NCBI GenBank assembly: GCA_016271365.2
Contig: CM028129.1
Span: 462,844,501 to 462,908,500 of the forward strand
Source of the DNA: Neoceratodus forsteri
Taxonomy: Eukaryota; Chordata; Ceratodontiformes; Ceratodontidae
Direction of reading: 5' to 3'
DNA: 64,000 nucleotides
The translations under genes and the position numbers were made by a program. Shown in pieces: positions 21,746 through 31,958 of this stretch (position 1 is its first letter; the number at the start of each line of letters is the position of its first letter). The notes under the pieces are model-generated. The model was not told where the DNA came from. It saw only the letters and a list, made by a program, of their open reading frames with translations, and ran no database searches.

Positions 21746-23390
21746 GGCGTGTGTTGGTATTTTCACTCCAAATTTTCAACATGGGCTTTTTGTGAGCCCA
21801 CCTCATGAACAGCAGCACTATGAGTATGGTAGCTGAAAGGTGGTTTTGCACAGTGACTATGCCATATGGTGACACAGGGATGAAAACACATTTTCAGCAG
21901 GATGTGGAAATTGACAACTGTATTGTTCATGAGGATATGTACAAAAATGTCAATGTTGAAAATCTGAAGTGCAAATATGAAAATTGGTGAAGTCATGAGC
22001 ATGCATAGAAACTGTGCAACACACATCCGTAACCCAATTATTTTTGAGAGTTTATTAGCCACATTATCAACATAAGTATTTTGGGACCTCCCCTCATGAA
22101 CAGTGGCACTGTGATTTTGTTAATCTGTCCCAAAAGTTGATTCCCCACAGCGAACACACCATTGTGCGCTACAGGTGTGGAAACACATTTTGGGCAGACT
22201 GTGAAAAATGACAGCTGTACTGTTGATAAGGAGGTGTGAAAAAATGCCAGTGTTGAAAATCTGGCATGAAAACAATGCAGATTTGCAAAGTTACAAGGGT
22301 GGGTGGCAACTGCGCAACACAAGCTTGTAACACAGCCATTTTATGGACTTTCGGCACCAAATTTTCAACATAGGCATTTTAGGACCTCTGCTCATGAACA
22401 GTATCACTGTCATTTTCTGAAACTGTCCCAAAAATGGATTTTGCACAGTGACCGCGCAATTCTGCGTCGGTCATGCAAAAATACATTTCGGCCAGGATAT
22501 GTAAAATGACAGCTGCACTATTCATGAGGAGGTGTGGAAAAATGCTAATTTTGAAAATCTGGAGTCAAAATAATATTAAGCAAATTACTGTCATGAGCAC
22601 ATGGAAACTGCCATTTTCGCCAAATTTGCAAAATAGGGTTTTTGAGAGCCCACCTCATGAACAGCTGCACTGTCGTTTCATTACTCAGACCCAAAAGGTG
22701 ATTCCACGTAGTGACCACGAAATCACCTTTCTGGACTGAATAATGACATGACAGTGACAGAATTCATAAGGAGGGGTCCCAATAACCCCATGCTGAAAAT
22801 TTGGTGCAAAAATTCCAAAAAATGCTTGAGATATGCACCAAAGTTGAAAGTACCCTCTTTATACGATTATACAGCTTACCAGCATTTCCTCAGTTCACGG
22901 TCGGCTTTGAAGAGTGCAGATGTGTTCCTGGTCCACCGAAGATCATCATTCCAGCTCCGGAGGTAAGTATGGGCTGAGTGGGGTGTGGGGAGGCAGAGTC
23001 TGTAGACGGTGGTCACGGGTTGTGGGAGGGGGCAGGGAGACTGCAAGGACTCTTTTCTTCTTTACAGGGTTTAAAATAAAAAACCTTCGGGACAATTTTT
23101 ATTTTCAGGGCAATTGCACGCTGGGGTGGGCTTCCAGGTGCCACCAAAGTGTTTTGGGGATGCTGTAGCTGGATGGGGATTGGGCAACCCCCATCACAAA
23201 CAATGAAAGCGGGGTGACAAGAGCCGATGGGATTTTGCATCCCTCGCACATAACAAATGGGAGGGGTGTATGATGCCGATGGGGAGGGCCCCCCGTCGGG
23301 CACATACATTAGGAACAGGACATGCCGACAGGTGGATTTGGCACCCCGAAGTCGGCATTATGGCAGGCAGTATGCCATCATGTTTATTAT
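21746..23390 (+). mobile_element. Family B palindromic element, copy 2 (four monomers)
   Basis: Monomers start at 21778, 22069, 22367 and about 22630 (spacings 291, 298 and 263 bp). Each opens with AACATGGGC-type text and CTCATGAACAG, and each is roughly its own inverted repeat. Near 21920-21960 the text TTCATGAGGA...TGTTGAAAAT mirrors the opening. A body with TTTGAAGAGTGCAGATG (22905), the intron-like module, and AT/GC-rich text containing GATTGGGCAACCCCCATC follows. Confidence 0.65.
22963..23067 (+). promoter_or_regulatory. Intron-like module in family B copy 2 (105 bp)
   Basis: Donor-like CCGGAG|GTAAGTATGG at 22963 and acceptor-like TCTTTTCTTCTTTACAG ending at 23067. The length is identical to the copy at 15868. 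Confidence 0.45.
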
Positions 23391-23417
23391 TTTTTTTTAC
23401 ACCAGGGCAAGCATGTC

Positions 23418-23465
23418 AGGAGGTCCGCTGCGTATGACGAGCTTTGCTTGCATTGCAGCGGACCT
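23418..23465. repeat. Short hairpin
   Basis: AGGTCCGCTGC is mirrored by GCAGCGGACCT about 24 bp later. Confidence 0.85.
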
Positions 23466-23714
23466 TTCCTTTGATGTGATCTCCACATTATTATGCATGG
23501 TGTAGCACTGGCATGCATGCTGATTTGGGAATGAGGGACGCACCTACTGATGTGTGCCCTGCATTCGTCCAACAGTGACCGCACCTCCAAATGTGCTACT
23601 AATGCAAGATGTTGGCTGCGCAAGCGCACCAACATAAAAATATATGATCTAATGACAAGAATACCTTCATGCAGACAGTGTATAAAAAGATGTATATATA
23701 TATGATAGTGCATA

Positions 23715-23853
23715 GGAGCCCATACACAACCACACTATTCTGTTACTGAGTGGTTTCCATGACCAAGAAGACCTCGAGAGTGAAGCTCGAGAGTTCCCTG
23801 TTGTTATGGAAACCACGAGGTAACAGAATAGCATGGTGGTGTATGTGGACTCC
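23715..23853. repeat. Long hairpin C1 (139 bp)
   Basis: GGAGCCCATACACAACCA pairs with TGGTGTATGTGGACTCC, ATTCTGTTAC with GTAACAGAAT, and GTGGTTTCCAT with ATGGAAACCAC. The apex contains CTCGAG on both sides of AGTGAAG. Confidence 0.85.
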
Positions 23854-24048
23854 CATACACTTTTCTTTATAGTGTATGGTGCCCAAAAAGGAGATCCTGC
23901 TTACTTTTTTAGCTGCTTTTTGTCAGCCATGGTCAGTGAAAACTGGCCCTTATCTTCCGCTGGGAGCACCATCCAGCTGGCGCATGCAACAAGGCAACTG
24001 CCCCCCAATCCTATGAAAAGTGCTGGTGGGGGTGGTTGCATTGTGATG

Positions 24049-24114
24049 TCCTCACTAACGCAGAACAAAATGTTGTTCTGCATTAGTGAGGATGTCGCTA
24101 CTGCAGCAGAACAA
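24049..24114. repeat. Hairpin C2 with a third arm copy
   Basis: TCCTCACTAACGCAGAACAA (24049-24068) and TTGTTCTGCATTAGTGAGGA (24073-24092) pair with one mismatch. GCAGAACAA appears again at 24106-24114. Confidence 0.9.
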
Positions 24115-24339
24115 CTTTCTGCAGTGTATGGATTTCCATACACAACTGCATTCCACCATACATTATATATTGGATAGTGTATGGTAGCCCAGGTACTAGG
24201 TCAAAATCATGAAATAAAAATTGCAAATGCAACAACAGTGCACGAACATCAGTGCCAACAAAAACAATGAGCAGCAGTAACAGCACACAACACACTATGG
24301 AAATCACGAGTGAAAGCAGGGGGCCAGCACTTTGTGGGG

Positions 24340-24560
24340 AATTGGAAGGGGGACCGATTAAATATTATCACTCTGGGGGAGGACGCAACTCTAAAAGGGG
24401 AAAAAGTCAAGGGGCAGACTAAATATTATCACCCTTGGGGGACACAACTTGGGGAGGTGGACAAGGTTGGGGAGCAGATTAAATATCATCACCCCAGGAT
24501 GGATGCAACTTGGGGATAGGGACACAGTTGGGAGGGGGCAGATTAAATAATGTGACTAAG
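24340..24560. repeat. Minisatellite, about 61-bp unit x 3.5
   Basis: TTAAATATTATCAC-type starts lie at about 24359, 24419, 24479 and 24543, each followed by GGGG-rich text with GACACAACTTGGGG. Confidence 0.85.
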
Positions 24561-24620
24561 ACACTTCAGCCACCCACTGTCCTATGGACAGTGCTGATGT
24601 GAGCTGTTGCACTGTGACAT

Positions 24621-24687
24621 ATAGCTACTAGTGCAGAATGAAAAGTCATTCTGCACTAGTAGCTATGTCACTACTGCAGTAGAATGA
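24621..24687. repeat. Hairpin C3, perfect 21-bp arms with a third arm copy
   Basis: The arm at 24621-24641 (ATAGCTACTAGTGCAGAATG plus A) is exactly complementary to 24646-24666, with loop AAAG. GTAGAATGA follows at 24679-24687, parallel to the third copy in C2. Confidence 0.92.
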
Positions 24688-25069
24688 CTTTTTCTAGTGT
24701 ATGGCTCTCCATACACAACAGCATTCCACCATACAGTATACTTTTATAAGAGGTAGCTCCATTGCAGTATTTTGTTTTTGTTTGTGAAGGTGAGGGAATT
24801 TTAATTATATGCAGAGTTGAGCAATCATATGCCATAACACAAACTGTCAGTGACTCTCAGTTTTCCTTCATAAATAATGAGCTCTAGGGCAATGAATTTC
24901 ATCTATACCCCTCAGTTTTCCTGCAAGACAGAATTTATTGAAGCTATACCGTAGGTGCCCCACATATCTTTATCTGCTCCATAGTGCCATGAAATGTAGA
25001 CTGAAGTGGAATTATTCAAACTACAAGTCATTACAAAGGTATAGGGCAATTTTGATTCTACGGTGTCTG

Positions 25070-25235
25070 TTTCAAGCAAAGGGCTGCAATCTGGGAGGTA
25101 GTGAGGAACAGGGTGTAGATCTCAGCACAGAAAATCCCAGGTTAGAATTTCATCCCTGCTATTTCCTCAAAGACCCTGAGCTAGTCACTTGACCTTCATG
25201 GGCTTCAGCCTCCCAGTTAAATAAAGAAACAGGTT
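25070..25235 (+). mobile_element. MIR/CORE-type SINE, plus strand
   Basis: AATCCCAGGTTAGAATTTCA stands at the B-box position. It is followed by GACCCTGAGCTAGTCACTTG and ACCTTCATGGGCTTCAGCC, matching the conserved MIR core order. The A-box part is worn. Confidence 0.65.
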
Positions 25236-25239
25236 TCCC

Positions 25240-26173
25240 ATGGAAAATACTTGGACTGGAAATAAACTGCCTGAGTCAATTCACTGCTTTTACAGAGATG
25301 CAGGCTCTTTCTGGACTAATGGTATTAATGTAATCCAGAACTAGTCAGGGTTTTTAAGAAGCAAGTTTACTCCCATCATTTATTACATTGAACTCTTTGA
25401 GGTATAACCCCCCTCCCAGGTCAGGAGCTTACCTTGGGGCCCCTTCCAACCTGCCCCCTGCAGCCAGTCACCATTTGTACTTCACTGTCCCGGCCCACTA
25501 CTGGATTGCCACATGGCCAGGGAGCAGATTAACTTTGCTGTGGCACCTCTGTGTGCCTATTCCATGTGACTGGTGAGCCGCTTGGCTCCTTGCTTCCCCA
25601 GCCCATTACTGGACTGCTGTTCGGGCTGGGGAGTGCTCCAGACAGTTGCGGTGCCTCCATGTGCCTGATAGAGGAGTGGCCAGTGAGCTGCACACTGATG
25701 TTACTTCCCCACCCCTGAAATGCCGCATAGCAAGGCAGAGAGCACAGGCACAGGCCACAGTTTGTTTCTGGTGCCTCCTGGCACCCCCAAAGCCACAGCA
25801 AAAGCTCCGCTTGTGGGCATTATCTCCCCAGCCCCATCTGACACCAGTGGGGGTTGGGGAAAACAAAATGAATAAAAATAAATAACTTTTAAATGGCTCC
25901 CTGACCCGATCTAAGCTTCCAGTGGATCAGGGAGTATAGGGGACAAAATGGCACCCACAGGGACTACAAGTTCCATGATGCAATGCAGCCAAGTGCCATT
26001 TTTCCAAGAGTGCTCCTGCTGGAGAGCTCACAAAAATGGAGCTTCTGATGGGGCTTATGTCCCCCCAAAGTGCTCCCTGGCCCTAGTGACCAACAGAAGG
26101 GACCAGGAGGGTCCTCTACTTGCATTCAGATACTGACAACATGTTTTACTTTTTATTATAATGGACAGAGATG
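25240..26173. other. Unassigned stretch, GC-richer than surroundings
   Basis: A loosely duplicated block (CCCAGCCCATTACTGG at 25597 against CCGGCCCACTACTGG at 25489) suggests an old tandem repeat. GGACTACAAGTTCCATGATG at 25961 resembles the ZNF143/THAP11 promoter motif. No ORF with recognised similarity. Confidence 0.45.
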
Positions 26174-26180
26174 AACAGTA

Positions 26181-27612
26181 GTGTATGGGGTAGCCATATT
26201 GGTTGTGGTCTGCCTGAAGAGTGCGAGCAAACCCTATTAGTAGCTGCAGTACAGCCAATCAGGGCATGGCGCTTGAGAATCCTGTGGACCAATGAGGTGT
26301 CATCATTCAAACTAACATTCTGGGGTTGACAGTTTGACTCTGGGCCTTTTTTGTGTGAGTTTTGAAGAGAAAACAATTGATTTTTGACAGCTCCTGCTTC
26401 TGTCACATCCTAAAACCATTTTGTTTGTGCCAAAAGAACTAAGAATGTTAAAACGTGTTGCCAACTGCCTGGTAAATCCCAAACAAGGGGGTTTACCTCA
26501 TCTGGACTGAACTGCTGTGTTTGGACAACCACGATTGCTGAGACTGCTGAAATAAGTATTTTCTTGGGCATGGGCCTGCTTGAGTGACAAATCCGCTGCC
26601 TCACTGTCCTCTTACAAGAGTTCTGTGATTTTTGCCAGAGGACCTTAACTCTGAAGTCCTGCCTGCCTGTCTAACTGCTGGTCTACCTGCAAGGTGGCTG
26701 AAGCCAAGTCCCTCTGTGGGATGAAGACAACTGCCTGTCTACCTGTCAAGGTAAGTGAAGACAAGTCCCTCTGTGGGGAGAAGAAGATCATTGTTCACAT
26801 CCATACCAGCCTGCCTGTTCTTCCCAATTGCCTGCAAGGGGAGACATCCCCCAACTTCTGTTCACTAAAAAGTCATGAGCACTGGGTTTTACCCAAACCA
26901 ATACTTTTCTAACTGTTCAGGTAGCTAGCTAGTTAGCGTATCATCTGGGCTTCCTGCACATCCTTAGCTAAGCCCACAGTAACAGTTACAGCCAGGATAA
27001 ACTGCATATCCACTGCCACTGGTGTAGTTTCTAATTTGCAACTGGAGCATCCAACCATTGCAATGGTGCTGCACCCAGTGTCTACTCATCACAGGCCTGT
27101 AACTCCTTGGTGTGTTTATACAAAGTGTTTGGGACCTCCCACAGGGACTGGGGTTAACTGGTGCACCAGTGAGGGAGAGGGACTGGGAGAGGGAATACTA
27201 GATTGTAATGTACTGTGGCATCTGAATATTTTGCCTGATTACAGTATTTATTATAAGCTCTGTTGAATGTTTTACTACCCATTGCTTTTCTTGTTCCTTA
27301 CCTTATTATCCAGACCCAGAATAAACCCCTTGTTTATTTTCCTGCAATTGCTGAATTATTTGCATAAATGTGAAGTGTAATATTTGCATGCTTAAAGTGA
27401 TAAGTTGGGAGGGGATTGTGTACTGTTCTACCTGTCACCAAGGGAGTGGTCTGTATTTAATTTTGTGTGGGGAAGCACCCTGGCAGTAAACTGTGATAAG
27501 GATCCCCATAGGTGGATGCACCATGCCATTTGCCAAGTCAGTTATAATCACGAACCCAGGGACCAGCCTATATCACTTAAGCAGCACCACTTGCGTGTGG
27601 TTGTGTAGACAA
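26181..27612 (+). mobile_element. Candidate solo LTR of a retrovirus-like element
   Basis: AACAGTA occurs just outside both ends (26174-26180 and 27613-27619). The enclosed 1.43 kb begins (G)TGTATGG and ends GTAGACA(A), close to the TG...CA rule. It carries two CCAAT boxes (26255, 26289) in the upstream part and a polyadenylation signal, AATAAA, at 27320, as expected for U3 and R. A 57-bp block is repeated at 26664 and 26725. There is no coding sequence. The direct repeats do not abut the TG and CA exactly, so another element type is possible. Confidence 0.4.
26664..26785. repeat. Tandem duplication, about 60 bp x 2
   Basis: AAGTCCCTCTGTGGG occurs at 26706 and 26763 in the same context (CTGCCTGTCTACCTG before, GAAGA after). 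Confidence 0.75.
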
Positions 27613-27964
27613 AACAGTAAGGGGTGGATTACTGAGGTAATAATTTGTAAGGAAGGGTCACAATTACTCCAGTTCAAAATCAGTGAAAACTGCCCTGATA
27701 AACCATTGGCAGCTGTTTCAAAAGCCCATCAATCACAGACTGGTTTTAGAAGCATCGTTTTATAGTTTGCAAACAATATAAGTGCTTGAAATGATACGTG
27801 TGCTTGGGACAATCTTAATGTTTCTCTAACTAGTCAAAGATTAAAGGTGGTCCCCATTATATGTATACTGTAATTCCACATTATTATATTGTTAAAGCTT
27901 GAGTGGGAAGCAGTGGTATTGAAATATTTACAAAGAATCTCTAAATATGAATACCAATCCAAGC
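27613..27964. other. Unassigned stretch
   Basis: No gene or repeat recognised. Confidence 0.45.
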
Positions 27965-28178
27965 CTGGCTGGCAGTACAGCCCAGAGGTTAGATTAAGGA
28001 GCTGTGAATTAACTTTTTACATCCAGCATATTTGGGTTTGATTCCCACAACCACCATCTGCATACTGTGTGACTAGAAGCAAGTTGCTTCACCACCCCAG
28101 TACTCCTGGGTCACCACTGAAATTAGGCATTATGCTTAGTGGGCCCTACCCTGTTACCAAAAGAATAAAAACAAGTTA
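27965..28178 (+). mobile_element. tRNA-derived SINE with LINE-like 3' tail
   Basis: It begins CTGGCTGGCAGTACAGCCC, has a B box in TTTGGGTTTGATTCCCAC (28031-28048), then GTGTGACTAGAAGCAAGTTG. It ends with AGGCATTATGCTTAGTGGG, CCCTGTTACCAAAAG, AATAAAA. The last 45 bp correspond to the 3' terminus of the LINE ending at 35716, implying mobilisation by that LINE's reverse transcriptase. Confidence 0.75.
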
Positions 28179-28267
28179 TTTCTAACATGCTGGAACTGAG
28201 CAGAAGTGTCTTGTTATCTTAAATATATGATGGTTATCAATAACAGTTGATTACTTTATCAGTAGTA

Positions 28268-28321
<54 letters not shown>
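28268..28321. repeat. (TG)n microsatellite
   Basis: About 26 uninterrupted TG units. Confidence 0.97.
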
Positions 28322-28323
<2 letters not shown>

Positions 28324-28329
28324 ATTTTA

Positions 28330-29290
28330 GGAGCAAAGAAACCTCTGCAGAGCTTGAAATAGCCTTTCAGCATATTCCTGGTTATCTGAATGTTGTAATT
28401 ACAGTAATTTATGCACATTTAAATTACACACTGATCACATTAGCATAATATCATTCTAAGTTTAGTATATGTGCAGCCAAAGCAAACACAGCATCAAATC
28501 ATTTTTACCTGAAATAAAATGAGGTAGTGAGAGAGAATGAATCAATAACAATATAAATATGGTCCTTAACAGATATTAATTTTAAAATTCTTGTTGTGAA
28601 TTTTGCTGAAAGCAGTATGTGCTGGTTTTATAACAAAAAAGTGTAACCCTTAACAATAAGGTGGTTAAGTTAATATAAAATTAGTTTTTTATCTTACATG
28701 AAATGACAGTAGCGTAATGAATGATTCTATTCTGTTATAAAACTGAAACTGTCCTGCTGTCAATCTGTATTTTGGAACAATTGCAGTACCCATCATATAT
28801 CTAAGTAAAATCATTTGGGTCGACATTGCTAAGCATTTAGGGTTCATGCTGTATAGAAATGCAACCTTGCCAATGCATAATGGGCTAGCAAGTAAAAATA
28901 ATTAAACAATGAGAAATGTGCCAGGCACCTTGCATTAGAAGTAGGATTCCCTTTGCATACCATATACTGTATTTACTGACTTAGTTTTCTCTGGTCTTCT
29001 GATTCAAGTTGCAGGTGTAAATAACTGGTGCATTAGTGCAACTGACTTTCCCAATGGCTTCTTGCACCTTAACAAATTATTAGCTGCTTGCTGTACCTGA
29101 ACAGCCTGAGAACAACAGCTAGGAAACCACATTGATGTCCTAACTGTTATCTCTCAAAACATTTTCTCAGCCACATCTGCAATATTGTCGCTGAGACACA
29201 ATATGAACAGCAGTACAACCTGAGGTGCTTAAATAAATTCATTAAAAAAAAAAAAGAATAGGGTGCTCTTCGCCATAATATAAAAGTACC
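28330..29290. other. AT-rich stretch without recognised elements
   Basis: Low GC, no long ORFs on either strand, no family recognised. This is the longest stretch in the window that may be old host intergenic DNA. Confidence 0.5.
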
Positions 29291-29489
29291 ATTCTCAACC
29301 ACATATAGCAATAGAATAAATAGATATTTTAGTGCTGAAAATTACAATAAAAGACCCCATACTGCCTGATGCATTTGTGGTAGACAGTCATCTATCAAAG
29401 GCATGGGTTTACATCTTCTCAAGCTCCTAAATGCACACCGTCCTTTGACATCATCTGTCCACATCACCATCCAGATTGAAAACACATGT

Positions 29490-29868
29490 GCATCCTCAAC
29501 CATTGATCATAAAAAAAGGCTCTATAAATATTTGATTAAAGAATATGCTATACATTGTGCCTTCCTCATTTTGTAATGTACAACATCTAACCATTAAGAA
29601 ATGATTTTATATATTACTAATGCTAAAATCCCTTATTTAACAAAATTGGACAAATTTCATACCTAGACCCTTCTATATTTCTATATTTCTTATAATGCTA
29701 CAATGCAAGTTCAGCAAGTTATGAACATCTACAGTAAATCTCATTATTGAAATATGCAGACATAAGACATGTTTACCATGTTTAATGTTTCTTAAAATAC
29801 ATGGCATCAGACGGAAAGAAACAGTTAAACCAGGATACTTAGTTGCTTATAGACTATGGGCCAGATAT
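29490..29868. repeat. Left arm of a large inverted repeat
   Basis: Its reverse complement matches 31725-31958 and then 35717-35765. Examples are AGTATCCTGGTTTAA, TATGTCTGCATATTTCA, ATATAGAAGGGTCTA and ATGAGGAAGGCAC. The match is strong along the whole arm, with scattered substitutions. Confidence 0.8.
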
Positions 29869-30304
29869 TCAAAAGGGTTGCGCATGCTCAAGTCCTAAAT
29901 TGCGCCATTCTGCGATATTCAGCAGGAGGCAGTTGCGCCACTGAAAACAGGCTGAGCAACAGCGCAATGCAAATGAATGCATGCTCAACTGGAGGGGGAG
30001 GAACCATGCATAAACTGCACAGCCCGATATCAGCCAGGCTGTGCAGAGTTGTGCAGGCGCAACCCCCAACCTGCGCCTGCAGGACTTTGAGCCAAAAAAA
30101 AAAGGCTTAAGTTGAGGGCCACCCACAGGTGAGCTGCTGTATTGCAGGGCGCAACACAGCAGCTGCCACCTGTGGCTGGCCCCAAACTCAGTCCCTGTGC
30201 CCCCCCCGCAGCCCAATCATGGGCATAGTGTACTCCCACCAGCCCGATCGCTGGCATCAATGTGGCCCCCCTCCCGTTCACATCCCTGGTGGTCCAGTGG
30301 ACCA

Positions 30305-30530
30305 AATGCCTGATCGCGGGCAGAAAGTAAACAGAACCCCCAGTACATCTCCCTTGTGCCTGATCGTGGGCAGAAAGTAAACAGAACCCCCGAACATCTC
30401 CCTTTGTGCCCGATTGTGGGCAGGTAAGTAAATTGAACCCCCACCCCTGAACATCTCCCTGGTGGTCCAGTGGACCGAAATGCCTGATCACGGGCAGTAA
30501 GTAAATTGAACCCCCAAAACATCTCCCTTG
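30305..30530. repeat. Minisatellite, about 55-bp units
   Basis: GGGCAGAAAGTAAACAGAAC at 30317 and 30370, then diverged units GGGCAGGTAAGTAAATTGAAC at 30418 and GGGCAGTAAGTAAATTGAAC at 30493, each followed by CATCTCCCT. Confidence 0.85.
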
Positions 30531-30632
30531 TGGCTAGTGTCCCCACCCCACCCACCCACAAGCCCCACCACCTGCTACCCCCGGCAGCATCCCACCTGCC
30601 TGCTGCCTGCAAGCCTGCCGGTGACTGCCGCA

Positions 30633-30681
30633 GGGCTGCACGCCCATTGGTGCAGAACAAGAGCCAATGGGCGTGCAGCCC
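30633..30681. repeat. Perfect 18-bp hairpin
   Basis: GGGCTGCACGCCCATTGG and CCAATGGGCGTGCAGCCC are exact complements separated by 13 nt. Confidence 0.95.
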
Positions 30682-30690
30682 ATACCATAC

Positions 30691-31724
30691 ATGACAGTCC
30701 AGATTTGTGAATGATAGTAGTGTGTATCCCCCTGTCCTATCCCAGGGGTACTGTTCATGCCTTTTTTTTTTTTTGGTGACATCCTGGTTTGATCGCGATC
30801 CACCGGAAGGGAAAACGAGATGCCACTTGGCTGTATACCTGGAGACCCACGAGTGTCTAGCACTAAACTGTAAGCTTCTAAGTTGTCAGTTTTTTTTAAA
30901 ATAGGCTGAAATTATTCATTACAAAGGAAGCTGGAGTTTGCAGATTGTTTTTTTCTTTTTATAAAATAATGATAGTGAATGGGAGTAGGCAGAGGGCTGA
31001 AGGAGCAAGAACTTGGTCTACTTTGCAAGTCGCACTGTGGGAAATGTCCGAGCGCCACACAAAAGGGTACTGTAGAAAAAAGAAACAAAATGATGGTTTG
31101 TGACAGGGAAAACAGATATATTAGTTTTGGGCAATTACTAGGTGGTGGTGTCTGTGATAAGGAGTAAGTCTGTATGTGGGGAGGGGGTCTCTCACTCACT
31201 CTCTCGGTAAAGTGATAAAAAAAAAATGGCAGTAGTTTCAAATTGTGTGCCCAGTGCTGCAGCCAATCACAAAGCAGGCTGGGCACAAGGATACTTGGCT
31301 AGGCATAACGCAGGTTAGGGCTGGGACTTTTTATTTTGTGGGCATCTATTGAAAGTTAATGTACCCCTGTGGAATGGGTACCAGCCAACCAGATGCCTCC
31401 AAATAAAAAGCCCATTTTCTAACATAAAACAATTCACTACCTGCTATAACTCAGGCGGTAATATATATGGCAATATGCACTCATGGCTCCTTTTATACTG
31501 ATAAAACCAATAGGAGCTTCCTTTAAATTAAGAGCTAGTAAACACTGTAGGGCAGTCACTGGGGAAAATTTAAAATACTCAACCAAGTTGCATATCAAAA
31601 AAGCTTCTAACCCCAAAAATCATGAACTCAGATTTATAGTCATAGATAAGGTGAGCAGGAACCTGAGGGGAGGAGACTTTAATAATTTAATTTTAAAAAG
31701 AGAGGCATTTTGGATCTTTAACTG
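30691..31724. other. Unassigned stretch with one hairpin
   Basis: No gene recognised. GGGCATCT...AGATGCC and CTTTTTATTT/AAATAAAAAG form an imperfect hairpin at about 31316-31413, with GTACCC/GGGTAC near its apex. Confidence 0.45.
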
Positions 31725-31958
31725 ACAAGCAAATAAGTATCCTGGTTTAAATGTCTCTTTCAATCTGATGCCCTTTGTTAAAGAAACATTAAACAAGTCA
31801 TATGTCTGCATATTTCAGTGATGAGATTTAGATTTTAGTAACTTGTGCATCTTGCACTGCAGCACTGTAAAAAATATAGAAGGGTCTATGTATGAATTTT
31901 TTTTTTAAAATAAAGGATCTTAGCATTAGAAATGTATAAGGTAGTTTTTAATGGTTAG
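31725..31958. repeat. Right arm of the large inverted repeat, first part
   Basis: Inverted copy of 29640-29868. It is interrupted at 31958, and the match resumes at 35717. Confidence 0.8.

Larger units (their letters stand above)
23715..24745. mobile_element. Family C hairpin-rich element
   Basis: Bounded by GGAGCCCATACACAAC and by CCATACACAACAGCATTCC text, with three separate hairpins (23715, 24049, 24621) and an internal 60-bp minisatellite. The phrase GTGTATGG...CCATACACAAC...GCATTCCACCATACA recurs after the second and third hairpins, showing a tandem modular build. It encodes no transposase; superfamily unknown. Confidence 0.5.
29869..30690. mobile_element. Non-autonomous DNA element between the arms (family F)
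   Basis: It starts GGGCCAGATATTCAAAAG, contains tandem units of CTGATCGCGGGCAGAAAGTA type (30310-30500) and ends near a perfect hairpin at 30633-30681. It is GC-rich against AT-rich surroundings and has no transposase. Terminal inverted repeats were not established. Confidence 0.45.

Noticed and set aside
21746..22800. CRISPR array
   Set aside because: Regular spacing of about 290 bp with long, diverged monomers that are inverted repeats; no short direct repeats with unique spacers and no cas genes.
26181..27612. Internal gag/pol genes of an endogenous retrovirus
   Set aside because: No retroviral protein motif in any frame within or beside the candidate LTR.
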